Origin: Atherix ibis
Lineage: Eukaryota; Arthropoda; Insecta; Diptera; Athericidae
Direction: 5' to 3'
Assembly: GCA_958298945.1 (NCBI GenBank)
Contig: OY282606.1
Coordinates: forward strand, 42,669,920 to 42,733,919
DNA length: 64,000 nucleotides
Part shown: one piece after another, positions 22,159 through 33,644 of the stretch
Numbering within the stretch: position 1 is the first letter of the stretch
Layout of the letters: each line of letters begins with the position of its first letter
Made by a program: the position numbers and the translations under genes
The notes under the pieces: model-generated
Seen by the model: the letters and a program-made list of their open reading frames with translations, nothing else
What the model was told of the DNA's origin: nothing
Database searches by the model: none

Positions 22159-23318
22159 AGTGGCCCATACACAGGCCAACTTGGTCGGCCGACTGGTCGG
22201 CCGATTAGGCAAATTGTATCGTGTGTGGGGCAGTCGGCCGACTATTTTGATGGTTGGTGCGTTGGTTGGAAGAAAATCAAAATATTTTGATTTTTATGGG
22301 CGGAGTTAATGACAGGTAGCTGAAGTTGGCTGTGTATGGGCAAGTTGTGACAACCGTATGTCAAAAAATCATTTGTTTTTCGGTTTTTGTGTTGAACACA
22401 TCGCAGTGTTAGACAAATGGTTGTTGTTAATAATAAACTTTGGAGAGAGTTTTTGACGAGACTTTTACCATTGAAGTATTTTTTACCATCTGGTATTTTT
22501 ACCAGATAAAGAGGTCTCTGCTAATTTCGGAATTTTATGTGTCCAACTCTCTTAATATAGAATAACGAATCTCATTGAGATACTATAGATGTAAATAAGA
22601 CCACAATTCTGACATCATCCCTATAAGGTTATGGAAAGTTTTAAGATATTGACAGCGACAACTAAATGTTTTCTTTTGCTACGCTTTCTTTGTCGTAGCA
22701 ATTTTCTTCTTTCCTTCTGGTAAATATTGGACACAATTCCGACGATAAAGATCGCTGTATCAAAACTATGAAACCTTATCATGAAGAAAAATTTTCTTTC
22801 CAGATGCTTTTTAAAAAAAATTATCTTATGTACAAAACTGGCTATTCTATTAGATACATTTTTATGGAACCAACTATTGTAAATAAAATAATTTCAAAAA
22901 TTTCTAAACAAAAAAATAAATATTAATACAATATGGAAAGAGGCTGTAGAAAAATGAGTGTATTCCAAAATTTCTAAAAATTCTTTAACTTGTTGCCGTT
23001 CTTGGTCCGTTTTCCTATCTATTCAGTTCTTTTTTCCCTTCGCATTGGATCATAGTGACAATTAATTTGCATTTGTAAATATTTATCACTTAGGTAGAGA
23101 GTGCCGCTCTACTTGATATTTATTATTAAATAACTTCTTTACTTAATTTGTTTTTTGTACCAGAAAGAAGATATACCAGAGAATATAGTAAAAATAAATA
23201 ATAAATGATGAAGAGATTTCTTCCGACTAAAACATTCTTCTCATTCTTCTGAACACAAAATTTTTGACGTTTCAGCCGAACACAGCTAAAGGTGTGTTCA
23301 ACACAAAAATCGAAAAAC

Positions 23319-24659
23319 CTTAGATTAAAGAATACCTGGATAGGCCCCTACGGTATATGTATACGCATTTTTGTGTCCAACTTATTGCCAAGCGGTGAGA
23401 AATGGCAAAAGCGGGATATTTTTGTGTATATTTTTTATGTAGACATGACACCCACTGCCATCTAGTTGTCGTAATACAAATTTATTGAATTGCAAAACCA
23501 TAATTTATATTCATTTTAATACACTTATTGGGAAAAAAAAATACAATTTAAACACAACGACAGGCAATTTTTATTTTTTGTACAATCTTTTGATACGGAA
23601 TGGAATTCTATTTTAGGTTTATTATTCCTTCCGGAAATATCAATCAAATATAAAGCGCCTCAATTTCGTAGACTTTAGGAGAGTTTTCAAACGCGCCATT
23701 GTCCATGAAAGTGGTGACACACCGAAAACAGCGGGCTATTTTTAACATTTTTCAGTTGTTTTTTTTTGCGGTTCGGAAAGTGTTTTTAAAAGTCTTATTT
23801 CCATCTTTTTAGAAGTATTTACGGAAAAGTAAGTATTTATACAAATTGTTGTATTATTAATAAAAGTTAATACGAAGTTTTTATTTCAGAAAATTAAGCA
23901 ATTTATTAGAAATTGCTAGATATTCGACAACATGAGGAAACCGGGAATTTCTTTCTTTCGGTAAGTTGACATATTTATTTTTACAAAACAAGTATTAAAT
24001 ATTTAGTTTGTGATGTGCCTAAATGGCTTTTAGTGATATCTTTTGTGTAAAAAGTGGTTAAAAAGTGAAAAATTCGGCATTGAATAAATGTAAACAAATC
24101 CGATGTTGACAGTTCAATGTTTACCATAAAATAGTACAGTGCCGGTGTATATAAAGTGTGTGTAAGATAGTGCAAAAAATACGTGAATTTCTATTAATTC
24201 TTAATTGTAAAAGTAAATGTTACGATCGTATATTTATATGTTAACTTTACAGGTTCCCACAAAATAAATGGTTGCGGGAAAAGTGGATTGTGGCAGCAGC
24301 ATCCGGTATTCCCAAGAATAAATAATATACAGTGAAATAAATAAAATGAAAATACATAATAAATAAATAAATATTTAAAAAAAAATACTGTGTTTTATTG
24401 CATATTTACAAAACTAATTCCATCGAACAACAAGACCCGCAATATTAAAAAATCTGCTTCTTTACGAATATATGCTATCACATATGAAAAATGGTTTTAA
24501 ACGAACCGCTTCAATCGCATACTGAACTTTTAATTTGGCCCCCAATGATTTACGCCATTTCTGTTGTATTGCATGTGTGTGTGTTCTATGAATGTATTGC
24601 CAACAAAAGTTGGACAGAATTTTTGTGTAGAGGCCTATCCAGTACTTCTTTAATCTAAG
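23319..24659 (+). mobile_element. P-like DNA transposon derivative, copy 1
   Basis: It is flanked by a perfect 8-bp duplication cgaaaaac (23311-23318 and 24660-24667). TIRs start cttagattaaagaa and continue ctggataggcc...ctac, about 33 bp of good match and weaker beyond. An 8-bp TSD suits P or hAT elements. The ends lack the hAT pattern, and a THAP-like reading frame inside favours P. It is far shorter than an autonomous P element. Confidence 0.65.
23932..24325 (+). CDS. short two-exon frame resembling part of a THAP domain
   Basis: Joining 23932-23960 to 24253-24325 across a GTAAGT...TTTACAG intron keeps the frame and gives 33 residues: MRKPGISFFRFPQNKWL, then REKWIVAAASGIPKNK and TAA. The order SFFRFP...LREKWI is the centre of the THAP zinc finger, where FP and W are invariant. 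THAP domains form the DNA-binding N-terminus of P-element transposases. An upstream 61-bp intron (23829-23889, GTAAGT...TTTCAG) would precede this exon. The zinc-binding Cys residues before and the C..H after are not found, so this is a remnant or a truncated peptide; an in-frame TAG lies 12 bp before the ATG. Expression is unknown. Confidence 0.45.
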
Positions 24660-24806
24660 CGAAAAACAAATGATTTTTTGACATACGGTTGTTAAAAATA
24701 CTTGAATGCTTTGAAAGAAGTTGGAACGTGTGTGGCGTGGTCGGCCAATCGATCGTTCTGTGTGCGGGCCCCTTTAGGAGTTCATCAAAATTTTCCACCC
24801 ATCAAC

Positions 24807-25118
24807 TTAATATACCCATTTGGTCGGAAATCTAATCAACCTCTTTAATGCGCCATTTTGACCCTTATCATGGTCGCAGCTGGATTTGACAGACCTACTT
24901 ATTCCCCCAGGCTTTTTTCGCAATTCACAATAATTCTCTATGCGTGCCCGCGTTCTTTGAGAATGCAGCATTACTCGGTATGCAGTATTCTTTTGTCGTA
25001 TTGTTCGTTTGCAATCATCGTCAAATGGGTCTATTACTTTTTCGGCCGTACCTATGATAATGCTCTTTAATTCTTTCCAAGCCAGTTTAATATGTACTTC
25101 ATCTCCAGGCCATATCAA
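24807..25118 (-). pseudogene. LINE linker region between endonuclease and RT
   Basis: A 103-codon open stretch on the minus strand reads WPGDEVHIKLAWKELKSII, GTAEKVID, FDDDCKRTIRQKNTAYRVML and RTRARIENYCELRKK. This matches the basic linker that joins endonuclease and RT in the LINE type described at 14.2-17.1 kb; the homologous stretch there is CPGDEAHIGMARKDLK. Only the linker survives, with no RT block beside it. Confidence 0.6.
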
Positions 25119-26999
25119 ATAATTAATTTAATTAAAAAATAAAATTTTTGGACTATTCATATGCAATAGTCAAAATATTTTTTATTCAATATTTACAACT
25201 AGAATCACAGAAACAATGATAGAAGAGTAAACGATCATTGGCGTTTCTCTATATGTGTATAACAAGATAAAATATATTTAATACATCTTTGCATTTTACT
25301 ATTTAAAAGACCTTGAGAAAATAATTTAATTTAAATCGATGATGGACAATTCTAGAAAATATATTATTCTTATAGTTCGATAAGAATAAGTCCCAGTCAA
25401 AAGGAGGTAATCATGATATTATGAACATAGAAAAGAGCAATTATAATTTTACGAAGGATTCATCACTGTATTCGATAGTATTTGACGGATATTGGAACGC
25501 TTGGTTCGAACTCGAAAGTCCATATTGGTTAAAGTGTGACTTTTTATATTAGGAATTTACTATTGTATTCATTGATAGTTTAAGGCATTTGTCTAATAAT
25601 TTAAGTTATCGTTTATTGTTGATTAGGTTCCAGTCGTTTTAGTGCCATTTATGACTATTAGGTTAATTGTTATGTCCATATATGGTCCTAAGCAGACCAT
25701 TTTAGTTTTTTTTCCGATATCAAACTGTATTATTATTTAAATTTAAAAATTCTGTTCAAATTAAATCAACAATTTTTTCAAAACATAAAAGAAAGTTGAA
25801 ATTATCAAAAACTGATTCCAGGAATAGTATTGTATTTAATCCGAAAAATGTATTTTTCTGCAAACTCTTAAATAATTAACAAATAAATAAACATATTAAA
25901 AATAATAATTGTTATTTTTTATTATAAGTTCATATCCTTTATTCTCTTAATAATCTTCATTTCTATACTAACGATTCTAATAACAAAATAATCCTAATGG
26001 ATGAACTACGCATTCGAGTTATTGGGTAAACACTTAAGCTAGAAATAGAAATTTTCCATGTAAAATTTATCTCGTAATTAAGCTCTCCAAAGTATCATAA
26101 GAAACATATTTAATGTAAATACTCATAGTATGAGAAAGTGTTCTTATGTGTTCAGTTAATTCCTACAGTTTTATCCTATATTTTAATATATTATACAAGA
26201 CCGAACGTATTGGTGATAGAGTCAATTTCTTTATTTTTTCCTTTTCTTTTGATACTATATTCAGGACCAAATCTCTATATTCTCTGTCAATCATAAATGC
26301 TAACATTATAATGACCAAAATATACGTTTGCCCCTCTAAAAATGTCAGAAAGAAAATGGAGAGTTTGTTTTCAGAATTATAAGTAACCATACACATGAAA
26401 AAGGATCTAACGCAATCTAAAAATGTCTAACTAATACTTTGGATGGTTTTCGGTAAAAATAAGATAGGGAAAACTTATGAGTATTGCGTTTTGTTATTAT
26501 TTGTGGAGCTTTTATTTAAGCCAAACAAAGAGAATGACAAAAGAAATTCAGGACACGTTACAATATGCTTTTAGTTGCAAAAATAAGGAAAAAAAAACAA
26601 TAAGAACATTAGCGTAGCATGTGGTATCACCACATAATAAAAAGTAAATTCAACTATTTTTCTTATTACCCTCCACCCTAGCACTTCTCAACCACCTCCT
26701 TCACATTAGCCTATCACCTGCACAAATAACCACAGAAACTTATCTACACATAGATGAATGCTTACAAAATAATTAAGAACAGAGTATTTAGGAAAAGTTT
26801 ACTTCTAAATACATTCGCACATTTGCTATTACAATTAATGGTAAAAATTCTATAGTAAATATGTCTAGACGTAAGTTAACTTTACTACAATATTACGAAT
26901 GTCACTTCTACTATGTCTAAATTAGTATTAAATTAATTTATTTAATGAATTGAAAGCAAATCTTATCTAATATTAATTATCAGATTGTTTGTTTGTATG
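25119..26999. other. AT-rich intergenic sequence
   Basis: Long A/T stretches and random short frames. The overlapping frames on both strands near 26150-26390 show no known motif. Confidence 0.5.
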
Positions 27000-27440
27000 T
27001 AAGGTCCCATACACATGAAGCAAGGCCCACTTTATAGCACCACGACCATTAGGCAATTTAGCGACTTTAATTTTCGTGAGGATGGACATTTTGGTAGGCA
27101 AGAGCAGTTAGAGTTTGTTAGAAGACCGCCACAGGATTTGAGGATATGGAGTGTGTGATTATGGGGGAGAGAAGTATGCCCTATCCGACTTCTGAGAATT
27201 TCGGTAAGGATATTAAGTAGAATGGATTCATGGTCGTTGGTCAGAAAGATTCTTAAAAGATATTACTATTGGTCCAGTGAGACTTTAATACATATGGCTG
27301 AGGACGTTGTTATCGATTCTGTAAGTAGGTGTGGCAGATTAGGGATAGATGTTGTCACCGGCTGATTAGCACCTTTATTTCCCATTATTCCTATATACCC
27401 TGGTACTCAACGCAACAGAACACTTCTATTATTGAGTATG
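27000..27440 (-). pseudogene. LINE RNase H end and 3' tail, degraded
   Basis: On the minus strand near 27420, VPGYIGIMGNKGAN corresponds to the VPGHxGIxGNExAD signature of the RNase H domain that some LINEs carry after the RT. Downstream, ILRSRIGHTSLPHNHTLHIL resembles the LLTGH...L tail. A short stretch at 27030-27070 (tagcaccacgaccattagg) recurs in diverged form near 61450. Many stops. Confidence 0.45.
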
Positions 27441-27879
27441 GGTGTCAAAATTAATTAAATCTAGGATCATTCATTGGGATGCGAATAGCTTTGAAGACTA
27501 TCAGTAAATATGATGGAATTATCCCAGTGAAAAAAGAAAATAGCAATTTCAACCGCCAGTTTAACTATCAGATTTTTAAGCGTAATTAATTCTGTAGTAC
27601 GGCGACAATGAGTTCTTTTGCCGACTTCATATTTCATTGGGTGTGGCTTTACCATCTTCACTAAAAAAATTAGTCAATAATCGGATAGTTTGAGGCAAAA
27701 TGAAGATATTCTTAAATTTTGCAGGGCAAGTTTCCTTACCGAATAAGAAATCAGGGTATGACTAATTTCTCATCAAACGCTTATGAATATTTATAGCGAA
27801 GCTAACAAAAAAAGTAATATAATAAAAATATTGTAGTAGTAGATGAACAAGTGGTATATTTAAATAACTTTGTTATAAA
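27441..27879. other. intergenic sequence, nothing recognised
   Basis: No supported feature. Confidence 0.5.
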
Positions 27880-28060
27880 AAAAGAAAGGAGTATTAAAGA
27901 TTTTTCGGAGGATTTTGAATTGAAGTACTTGGAATTGGAAAGAAATTAAAATTGCGCGTTAAATGAAAATTGTCACTCTTGGTAGTTTTGGATGAAATAA
28001 ACACCTTTCTGCTCATTTAAATTCACTCTCCACCTGTAAACCAGTCTTGGTAGTTTTGGA
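27880..28060 (-). pseudogene. jockey-like LINE scrap
   Basis: The nucleotide text near 28005-28050 (ctgctcatttaaattcactc) matches the minus-strand LINE at 52.5-53.05 kb, where it encodes WRVKVNEQKS. The text at 27898-27930 (ggaggattttgaattg) matches 52681-52696. The intervening coding sequence is deleted. Confidence 0.5.
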
Positions 28061-28789
28061 TGTGGGATTGTAAATCTGTGGAAGCTATTTGGACATTTGA
28101 ATGGTATACAAAATTGTATTTTGCAAAGGATTATCAATAGGCTGACAGATTTATAGAACCTTCATTATGCTATTACTTGATAATATTAATAGGCCGCTAT
28201 TAATTTTATACAAAATCAATATTTTTTTTGTTTTTAAAATATAAATTTTAAGGGAATTTAGTCTCTTTTAAATTGACAAAAAAAAATTACGGAATATTCA
28301 ACTTTTGAACGAATTTAGTGGTTTAAGAAGGAACGAATTTAATTTTTTCCAAAGGATGAATATACAAAGCCACTAAGAAATATTTTTTTCGGTAAATTAT
28401 AAGCATATACTATATTATCATTATAATAAAAAGAGAAAATTATATTTCAAGATGGACTTATCTTTAAAAACAATTTGAAAAATGCTATTAGTTGTTATTG
28501 ATTATGTTATGAATTTTTTAAGATTATTTTTGTCTAACTGCAAAATCAAATAAAATAAGTACAATAAAATTTGTTATAAAGAAATAATATTTTTGGTGTA
28601 AATACTTAATATGTATTTAAAAACTATTGCCTAGATCTTTTAAGATGCAACTAACCAAATTTAATTTATTAAATTTTGATTAAAAGCTAGTGGCAAATTA
28701 AACTAAACAATTAATTAATTATTTATTTCCATTTCCCACTAGTTTTGAGTCGAAATTATATAAATTAATAAACAACGAGGTCTAAATCT
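28061..28789. other. AT-rich intergenic sequence
   Basis: No supported feature. Confidence 0.5.
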
Positions 28790-29460
28790 GCTGAATCAAA
28801 AAAACCCAGACATCCTAAACTCGAGCCAGAGATCGACCCACAGCATGTGTTTGGCATCCTAACTAACGCCGCCATCAGACAAGAGTTCGGAATGGTTTTT
28901 GCTGAGAACCCAAGTTTCCGAAGAATACACGAGGGCTGGGCAGACTAGTGTCATGTACAGTAGTAGCTTCAAAGTTGTGGTCAGAATTTTTGAGTGAAAT
29001 AATTTGGACTAACTGAAACAGGCATGTTGTTATTGGATGTTATTCGCTGTTATTGGCTGCGATCCATGACCCCAAGTAGGAAAATTATTTAACACGTTCG
29101 AAGCTATTACATCTTATGCATATACAACTAGTGTTGATGGTTCTTGTCTTCACCGCTCATGCGGCTACCATATCATTTGTTTCACCTTCATTTAATTGTA
29201 GGCCAAGATATTTTGTCACCAATCTTTATAAAGGCTCTCGTACAGCTATTTCTGATCGATTCATAATATCTATATTGTTGGCATATGCTAAAAGCTGAGC
29301 AGACTTATATATTTCTTGCTTCATACTGACTGTCCATTGTCAAACAAATCTTTTTAACTACGAGGTTTAAATTCAGGGCAATAATATCACTAGCAAAATG
29401 CAAAATCCGGCGGACTCCTCTCTCCATATCTTATACGTTAGTCCATCCTAGATGTGCAGC
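28790..29460 (-). pseudogene. LINE RT fragment with YADD changed to YANN
   Basis: From about 29290 the minus strand reads LAYANNIDIMNRSE, corresponding to YADDIDIxGRSE, so both catalytic Asp are Asn. GLQLNEGETND follows (family form LxxNExKTKYM). Near 29090-29020 FERVK, a stop and FSYLGSWIAANN correspond to the FxYLGS motif. Nucleotide similarity to 14461-14620 and 49795-49880 (ttcggaatggtttttgctga, 28889) shows these are copies of one LINE family, all on the minus strand. Confidence 0.6.
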
Positions 29461-30308
29461 ACAAGATTCAAACACGTCCGATTACTACATGACCTTATAA
29501 AACATAATAAGTGAAGTTGTGTTTTTGTAGTGCGTTATGAAAAAATGGAATAGCAAAATTTGGAGTAACTTCGACTGCTTTTTGGCCTTCCACAAAATTT
29601 TGTGAAATGCCAAAAAGTAGTGGAAGACAACGCTTTCTTCAAAATAAAAAAAAAATAAAAATGCGTGGGGGCATCTCGTACCTTCAGGACAAATTATCAA
29701 TTAAGTTTTTTTTACAAAAAAGTCCTTGAAATGCTCAGAAAAATGGTTCTTATTATCCCATCGGATATTTTCATTTTATACAACCATCTCGATAAACTTT
29801 TGTTGAAAAATGCATTCTCATCTTTTGTTGAAAAAATGCATTTATGTATTTCCCCATTCCCCATATTTACCTGATCATAATCCTTAAGACATACATTCCT
29901 AAAGATCAGAACAAACTTTGGTGATTCTAACTAAACGCGTCCAGCATTACTATGAAGAGTAGAGAAACAAGCCTTCGCCGCTTTGAAGGTATGAATCAGT
30001 CTCAACAACTTTTCTGCGATACCTCGTATAATGCAATTCTGGATTGGTTATTTTCATGATTCGGAAAGTAAAAAAAGAATTTTCGACAAATCTAGTGATT
30101 CCGCCCTAACCAGGATTCGCAATTTTTCCATCAGCATTTTTTGCACCTACGAGGCTCATATATGGTGCCATGAAAACCTACAAGTGACTGTTGAAAAGCT
30201 ATTTTATCTGCGTAAAGTAACTGTCTTGTATGCATTTTACGTCAAAAGATATTATGGGACCATATTTATTTCGTAATGAAGAACAAGAGACAGTTACAGT
30301 TAATTTTA
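29461..30308. other. intergenic sequence
   Basis: No coding block recognised. Contains an inverted repeat at 29580-29615. Confidence 0.5.
29580..29615. repeat. loop-less 18-bp inverted repeat
   Basis: ttttggccttccacaaaa (29580-29597) is followed directly by its near reverse complement (29598-29615), with two mismatches in 18 pairs. Confidence 0.85.
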
Positions 30309-30316
30309 AGCGCTAT

Positions 30317-31523
30317 CTTAGATTAAAGAATACCTGGATAGGCCCCTACCGTATATGTATACGCAATTTTGTGTACGAATTTTTATGAGGGGGATATGAC
30401 TGTCAAAAATTTTTTATGTAGACATGACACTCACTGCCATCTATGTGTCGTAATGGAAATTTATTTAATTGCAAAAGCATAATTTATATTTATTTTAATT
30501 CATTTACTGGAAACAAAAATACAATTTAAATACAACGATAGGTGATTTTTATTTTTTGTACAATCTTTTGATACGACATGGAATTCTATTTTAGGTTTAT
30601 TATACATTTCGTAAATATCAATCAAATATAAACCGCTTCAATTTTGTAGACTTTCGGAGAGTTTGAAAACTTTAATTCTCCATGAAAGTGGAGACTTGGG
30701 GGTTAGCTTTGTCATTTGTGAATCCGATGTTGACAGTTCAATGTTTACCATAAAATAGTACAGTGCCGGTGTATATAAAGTGTGAGTAAGAAAGTTTAAG
30801 GGACCGAATTTTTCTGTTTTCATTGTGTTATAATAATTAAAGTTTATTCTTCGGTAAGCTTATTATTTAAATAAATTTGTTTTTCTTGCTCTATTATACC
30901 ACATTATAATGTATTTACTAAATAATATTTTTTTTATGTTTTTAAAATATTAGTTATTAAGTTTTTAAGTACATTAAATTTTTCATTTTGTAATTTAGTT
31001 TTAAAGCATTTTCTTTAATATTGTATACGCTTAACATCTTAATGTGCACATAATTGCTTTCATATAATCAAATAACTTACAATTTATATTTTTATATGCT
31101 CTTCCACTTCATAATTCTGTTTTAATAAATAATATAGAGTGAAATATCTAATAAATAAATAAATATAATAATATTTTAAAATAGAATGCTGTGTTTTATT
31201 ATAAATTTCCAAAACTAATTCCATCAAACAACAAAACCCGCAATATTAAAAAATCTATTCGTTTACGCATAAATGACATCGCATATGAAAATGGTTTTGA
31301 ACGAACCGCTTCAATCGCATACTGAAGTTTAAAATTGGCTCCCAATGATTTACGCCGTTTCTGTTGTATTGCATGTGTGTGCGTTCTATGAATGTATTGC
31401 CACAAAATTCGGTCAGAATTTTTGTGTAGAGGCCTATCCAGTTCTTCTTTAATCTAAGGTATTGCCACAAAATTCGGTCAGAATTTTTGTGTAGAGGCCT
31501 ATCCAGTTCTTCTTTAATCTAAG
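30317..31523 (+). mobile_element. P-like DNA transposon derivative, copy 2
   Basis: It is flanked by a perfect 8-bp duplication agcgctat (30309-30316 and 31524-31531) and has the same cttagattaaagaa ends as 23319-24659. The first 390 bp and the last 270 bp align with copy 1. The region with the THAP-like exons is deleted: the text jumps near 30718 to what is 24099 in copy 1. It holds about 340 bp of central sequence absent from copy 1. Confidence 0.68.
31394..31523. repeat. 65-bp tandem duplication of a transposon right end
   Basis: gtattgccacaaaattcggt starts identical 65-bp units at 31394 and 31459. Each includes the complete right TIR; only the outer one touches the target duplication. 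Confidence 0.93.
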
Positions 31524-31531
31524 AGCGCTAT

Positions 31532-32392
31532 GGTCTTCTTATAGAAGATGGCGCAGCAAACTATTGTAGATAACTCGACTAATTTTGGTTTCATTACACA
31601 AGAAATGTTATTCGGCCTCTAAGATTTTAGAACCTTATTTGACGCTGCATAACTCCTTCTTGTAAAGCTACGTAAAAGATCGTATTTACGCAGATAAACT
31701 TTAAGGTTTTGAGCATTTAAAAATTAACATCCTACAATTAATAGCCGAATAACCAGCTAATTTAAGAATAATTTTATTTATTTTTCGTTGTCTAAATAAA
31801 TCGACTTACTATCTTTAACATGTAAAAATTAATTATTTAAAATTTTCTTTTAATTGCTAGACTGCTTCTTTATGTAGCATCGAAAACCAAATATTTTTCT
31901 TGTTGAATTTTATTCATTAAGTAATTTTTAAAATCAATATTATAAAAGTGTATTGTTAAAAGTATTATTGGATTATAATTAATAAGATGAAAATCGCATT
32001 AAATTCATGCCGTGCGAAGATTTACTTTGATAACTTTAAGTTTAAAGTTTTCAAATTAAGAAACTATATAAATTCGGATATTTGTAGGTATACTGTTCAA
32101 TAGTTCCTGTAACTTAATTTCATGAATAATAGGAGTCGATATTGAAAGCAATCAAAGTAAAATTTCCTTTACAGAAGATTGAAAAGTTTGAAATTGGGTC
32201 ACAGGAAACTGTGAAACAACAGTTCTTTACAAAGAAAATATTGCTATCTTGAAGTTTGAAAGAAAACGTACATAATTGGAAATTTAAGAGTTTTTGATAA
32301 TTGTCCAATAAGTAAATCCAATTAACTGGCACAGTTTTAAGTACAAATACTGTTGTACACAAATAAAACAAATATTTATGCCAACAATAAAT
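31532..32392. other. AT-rich intergenic sequence
   Basis: No supported feature. Confidence 0.5.
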
Positions 32393-32394
32393 TA

Positions 32395-33644
32395 CGAGGG
32401 TCGTTCAATAAATCGTTAGAAAAAGATGGAAAAAACCAAAAGAGCTTATCTCCTTTTAGCTCTATATACTTTTCCAACCGTTTTTCCAACATTTTTATCC
32501 CGTCCAAAAAATAGGATTTCGGAAGTTTTGCAAAATACTCATCCGTTTGAGCAATGACGTCCTCGTTGGAAGTGAACCGTCGTCCGCCAATCCATTTCTT
32601 CAGATTGGGGAAAAGAAAATAGTCATTCGGGGCCAAATCTGGTGAATAAGCGGGATGCTGCAACAATTCCATTCTCAATTCCACAATTTAGGCCATGGAA
32701 ACAGCGCAGGTGTGCACACGCGCATTGTCCTGATGCAAGAGGATTTTTTTCTTCTTCAGATGGGGGCGTTTTTCTTTGATTTCCTCGCTCAACCGTTGCA
32801 ATAACGACGCGTAATACGCTCCTGTTATTGTTTTTCCTTTTTCCAAGTAGTCGATAAAAATGATGCCCTGCGAATCCCAAAAGACCGTGGCCATCACCTT
32901 GCCGGCCGTTGGCACAGTTTTTGCCTTCTTCGGAGCCAGTTCACCCTTGAAAATCCACTGTGATGACTGTCTCTTCGTTTCTGGAGTGTAGTAGTGTATC
33001 CAGGTTTCGTCCACAGTGACATATCGACGAAGGATTTCGGCAGGATTGCGATGAAAGAGTGCCAACATAGCCTCAGAGTCCACTGCACGATTGCGCTTAT
33101 TCTCCTCTGAGAGCAAACGCGGCACCCATCTTGCCGAAATTTTTCTCACAGACAATTTTTCATGCAAAATTGAAGCGACTGTACCTTGTGATATGCCCGT
33201 GGCCTCAACTAATTCGCGCACTTTAATTCGCCGACCGTACAAAATCAAATCGTGGATTTTGTCGATGATTTCAGGAGTAGACACCTCAACTGGGCGTCCT
33301 GAACGATGTTCATCTTTTGTGGATGAACGGCCACGTTTAAATTCATACACCCAATTGTAAGCCATCGCACACACAGGTGCAGATATACCATGAACTGCAT
33401 CCAACTCGGGCTTAAGCCTTTCAAATGGAGATGTTTGATGACAGCCCTAAACTCGCTTTTTTCCATTGTTATGCACAAATAAATGTCGTTAACTTTAATC
33501 GACGATAGAAATTGACCTACGCTATGGATCGAGCTGAAATTTTGACAGCTTTCCTGCCAATAATGCTACTTACAAAAAAAATCTTTACCGACACTACGAG
33601 CGCAATTTCTCGGATTTTCTAAGGACTTATTGAACGACCCTCGT
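32395..33644 (-). mobile_element. mariner, 'cgagggtcgttcaata' family, copy 2
   Basis: The ends cgagggtcgttcaataaat (32395) and ttattgaacgaccctcg (to 33644) are flanked by TA at 32393-32394 and 33645-33646. It is a close sister of the element at 19065-20360 and 46 bp shorter. Confidence 0.92.
32445..33466 (-). pseudogene. mariner transposase, catalytic triad intact but frame broken
   Basis: It starts at ATG 33466 (MEKSEFRAVIKHLHLKGLSP). A 16-bp deletion after GLSP, relative to the 19.3-kb copy, removes KEIKAE and shifts the frame. From 33404 one frame runs 239 codons: YNWVYEFKRGRSSTKDEHR, VEATGISQGTVASILHEK, VDETWIHYY (first Asp), VFWDSQGIIFIDYLE and LLHQDNARVH (second Asp). A TAA replaces Lys (near 32687) just after VSMA. 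The same frame continues with SPDLAPNDYFLF (third Asp) and YIELKGD, then loses the usual HYVEK ending. Three lesions in all, the fewest of this family here. Confidence 0.9.

Larger units (their letters stand above)
22159..24773. mobile_element. PIF/Harbinger-like non-autonomous element
   Basis: The ends agtggcccatacacag (22159) and ctgtgtgcgggcccct (to 24773) are inverted with three mismatches and flanked by TTA at 22156-22158 and 24774-24776. A 3-bp TTA/TAA duplication and GGCCC-type TIRs are typical of PIF/Harbinger elements. Further in, a 50-bp arm at 22350-22399 is repeated inverted in the right half with one mismatch, once the element at 23319-24659 is ignored. No transposase is readable. 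Without that insertion it would be about 1.27 kb. The superfamily is inferred from ends and TSD only. Confidence 0.6.

Noticed and set aside
25490..25515. ggttcgaactcgaaagtcc, resembling a tRNA B box
   Set aside because: No matching A box or acceptor stem could be placed around it.
26146..26396. Two overlapping opposite-strand frames of 77-78 codons
   Set aside because: Low-complexity, AT-driven composition and no recognisable motif.
33091..33360. 89-codon + frame opposite the mariner at 32.4-33.6 kb
   Set aside because: Antisense shadow of the transposase; the same shadow appears opposite the sister copy at 19369-19638.
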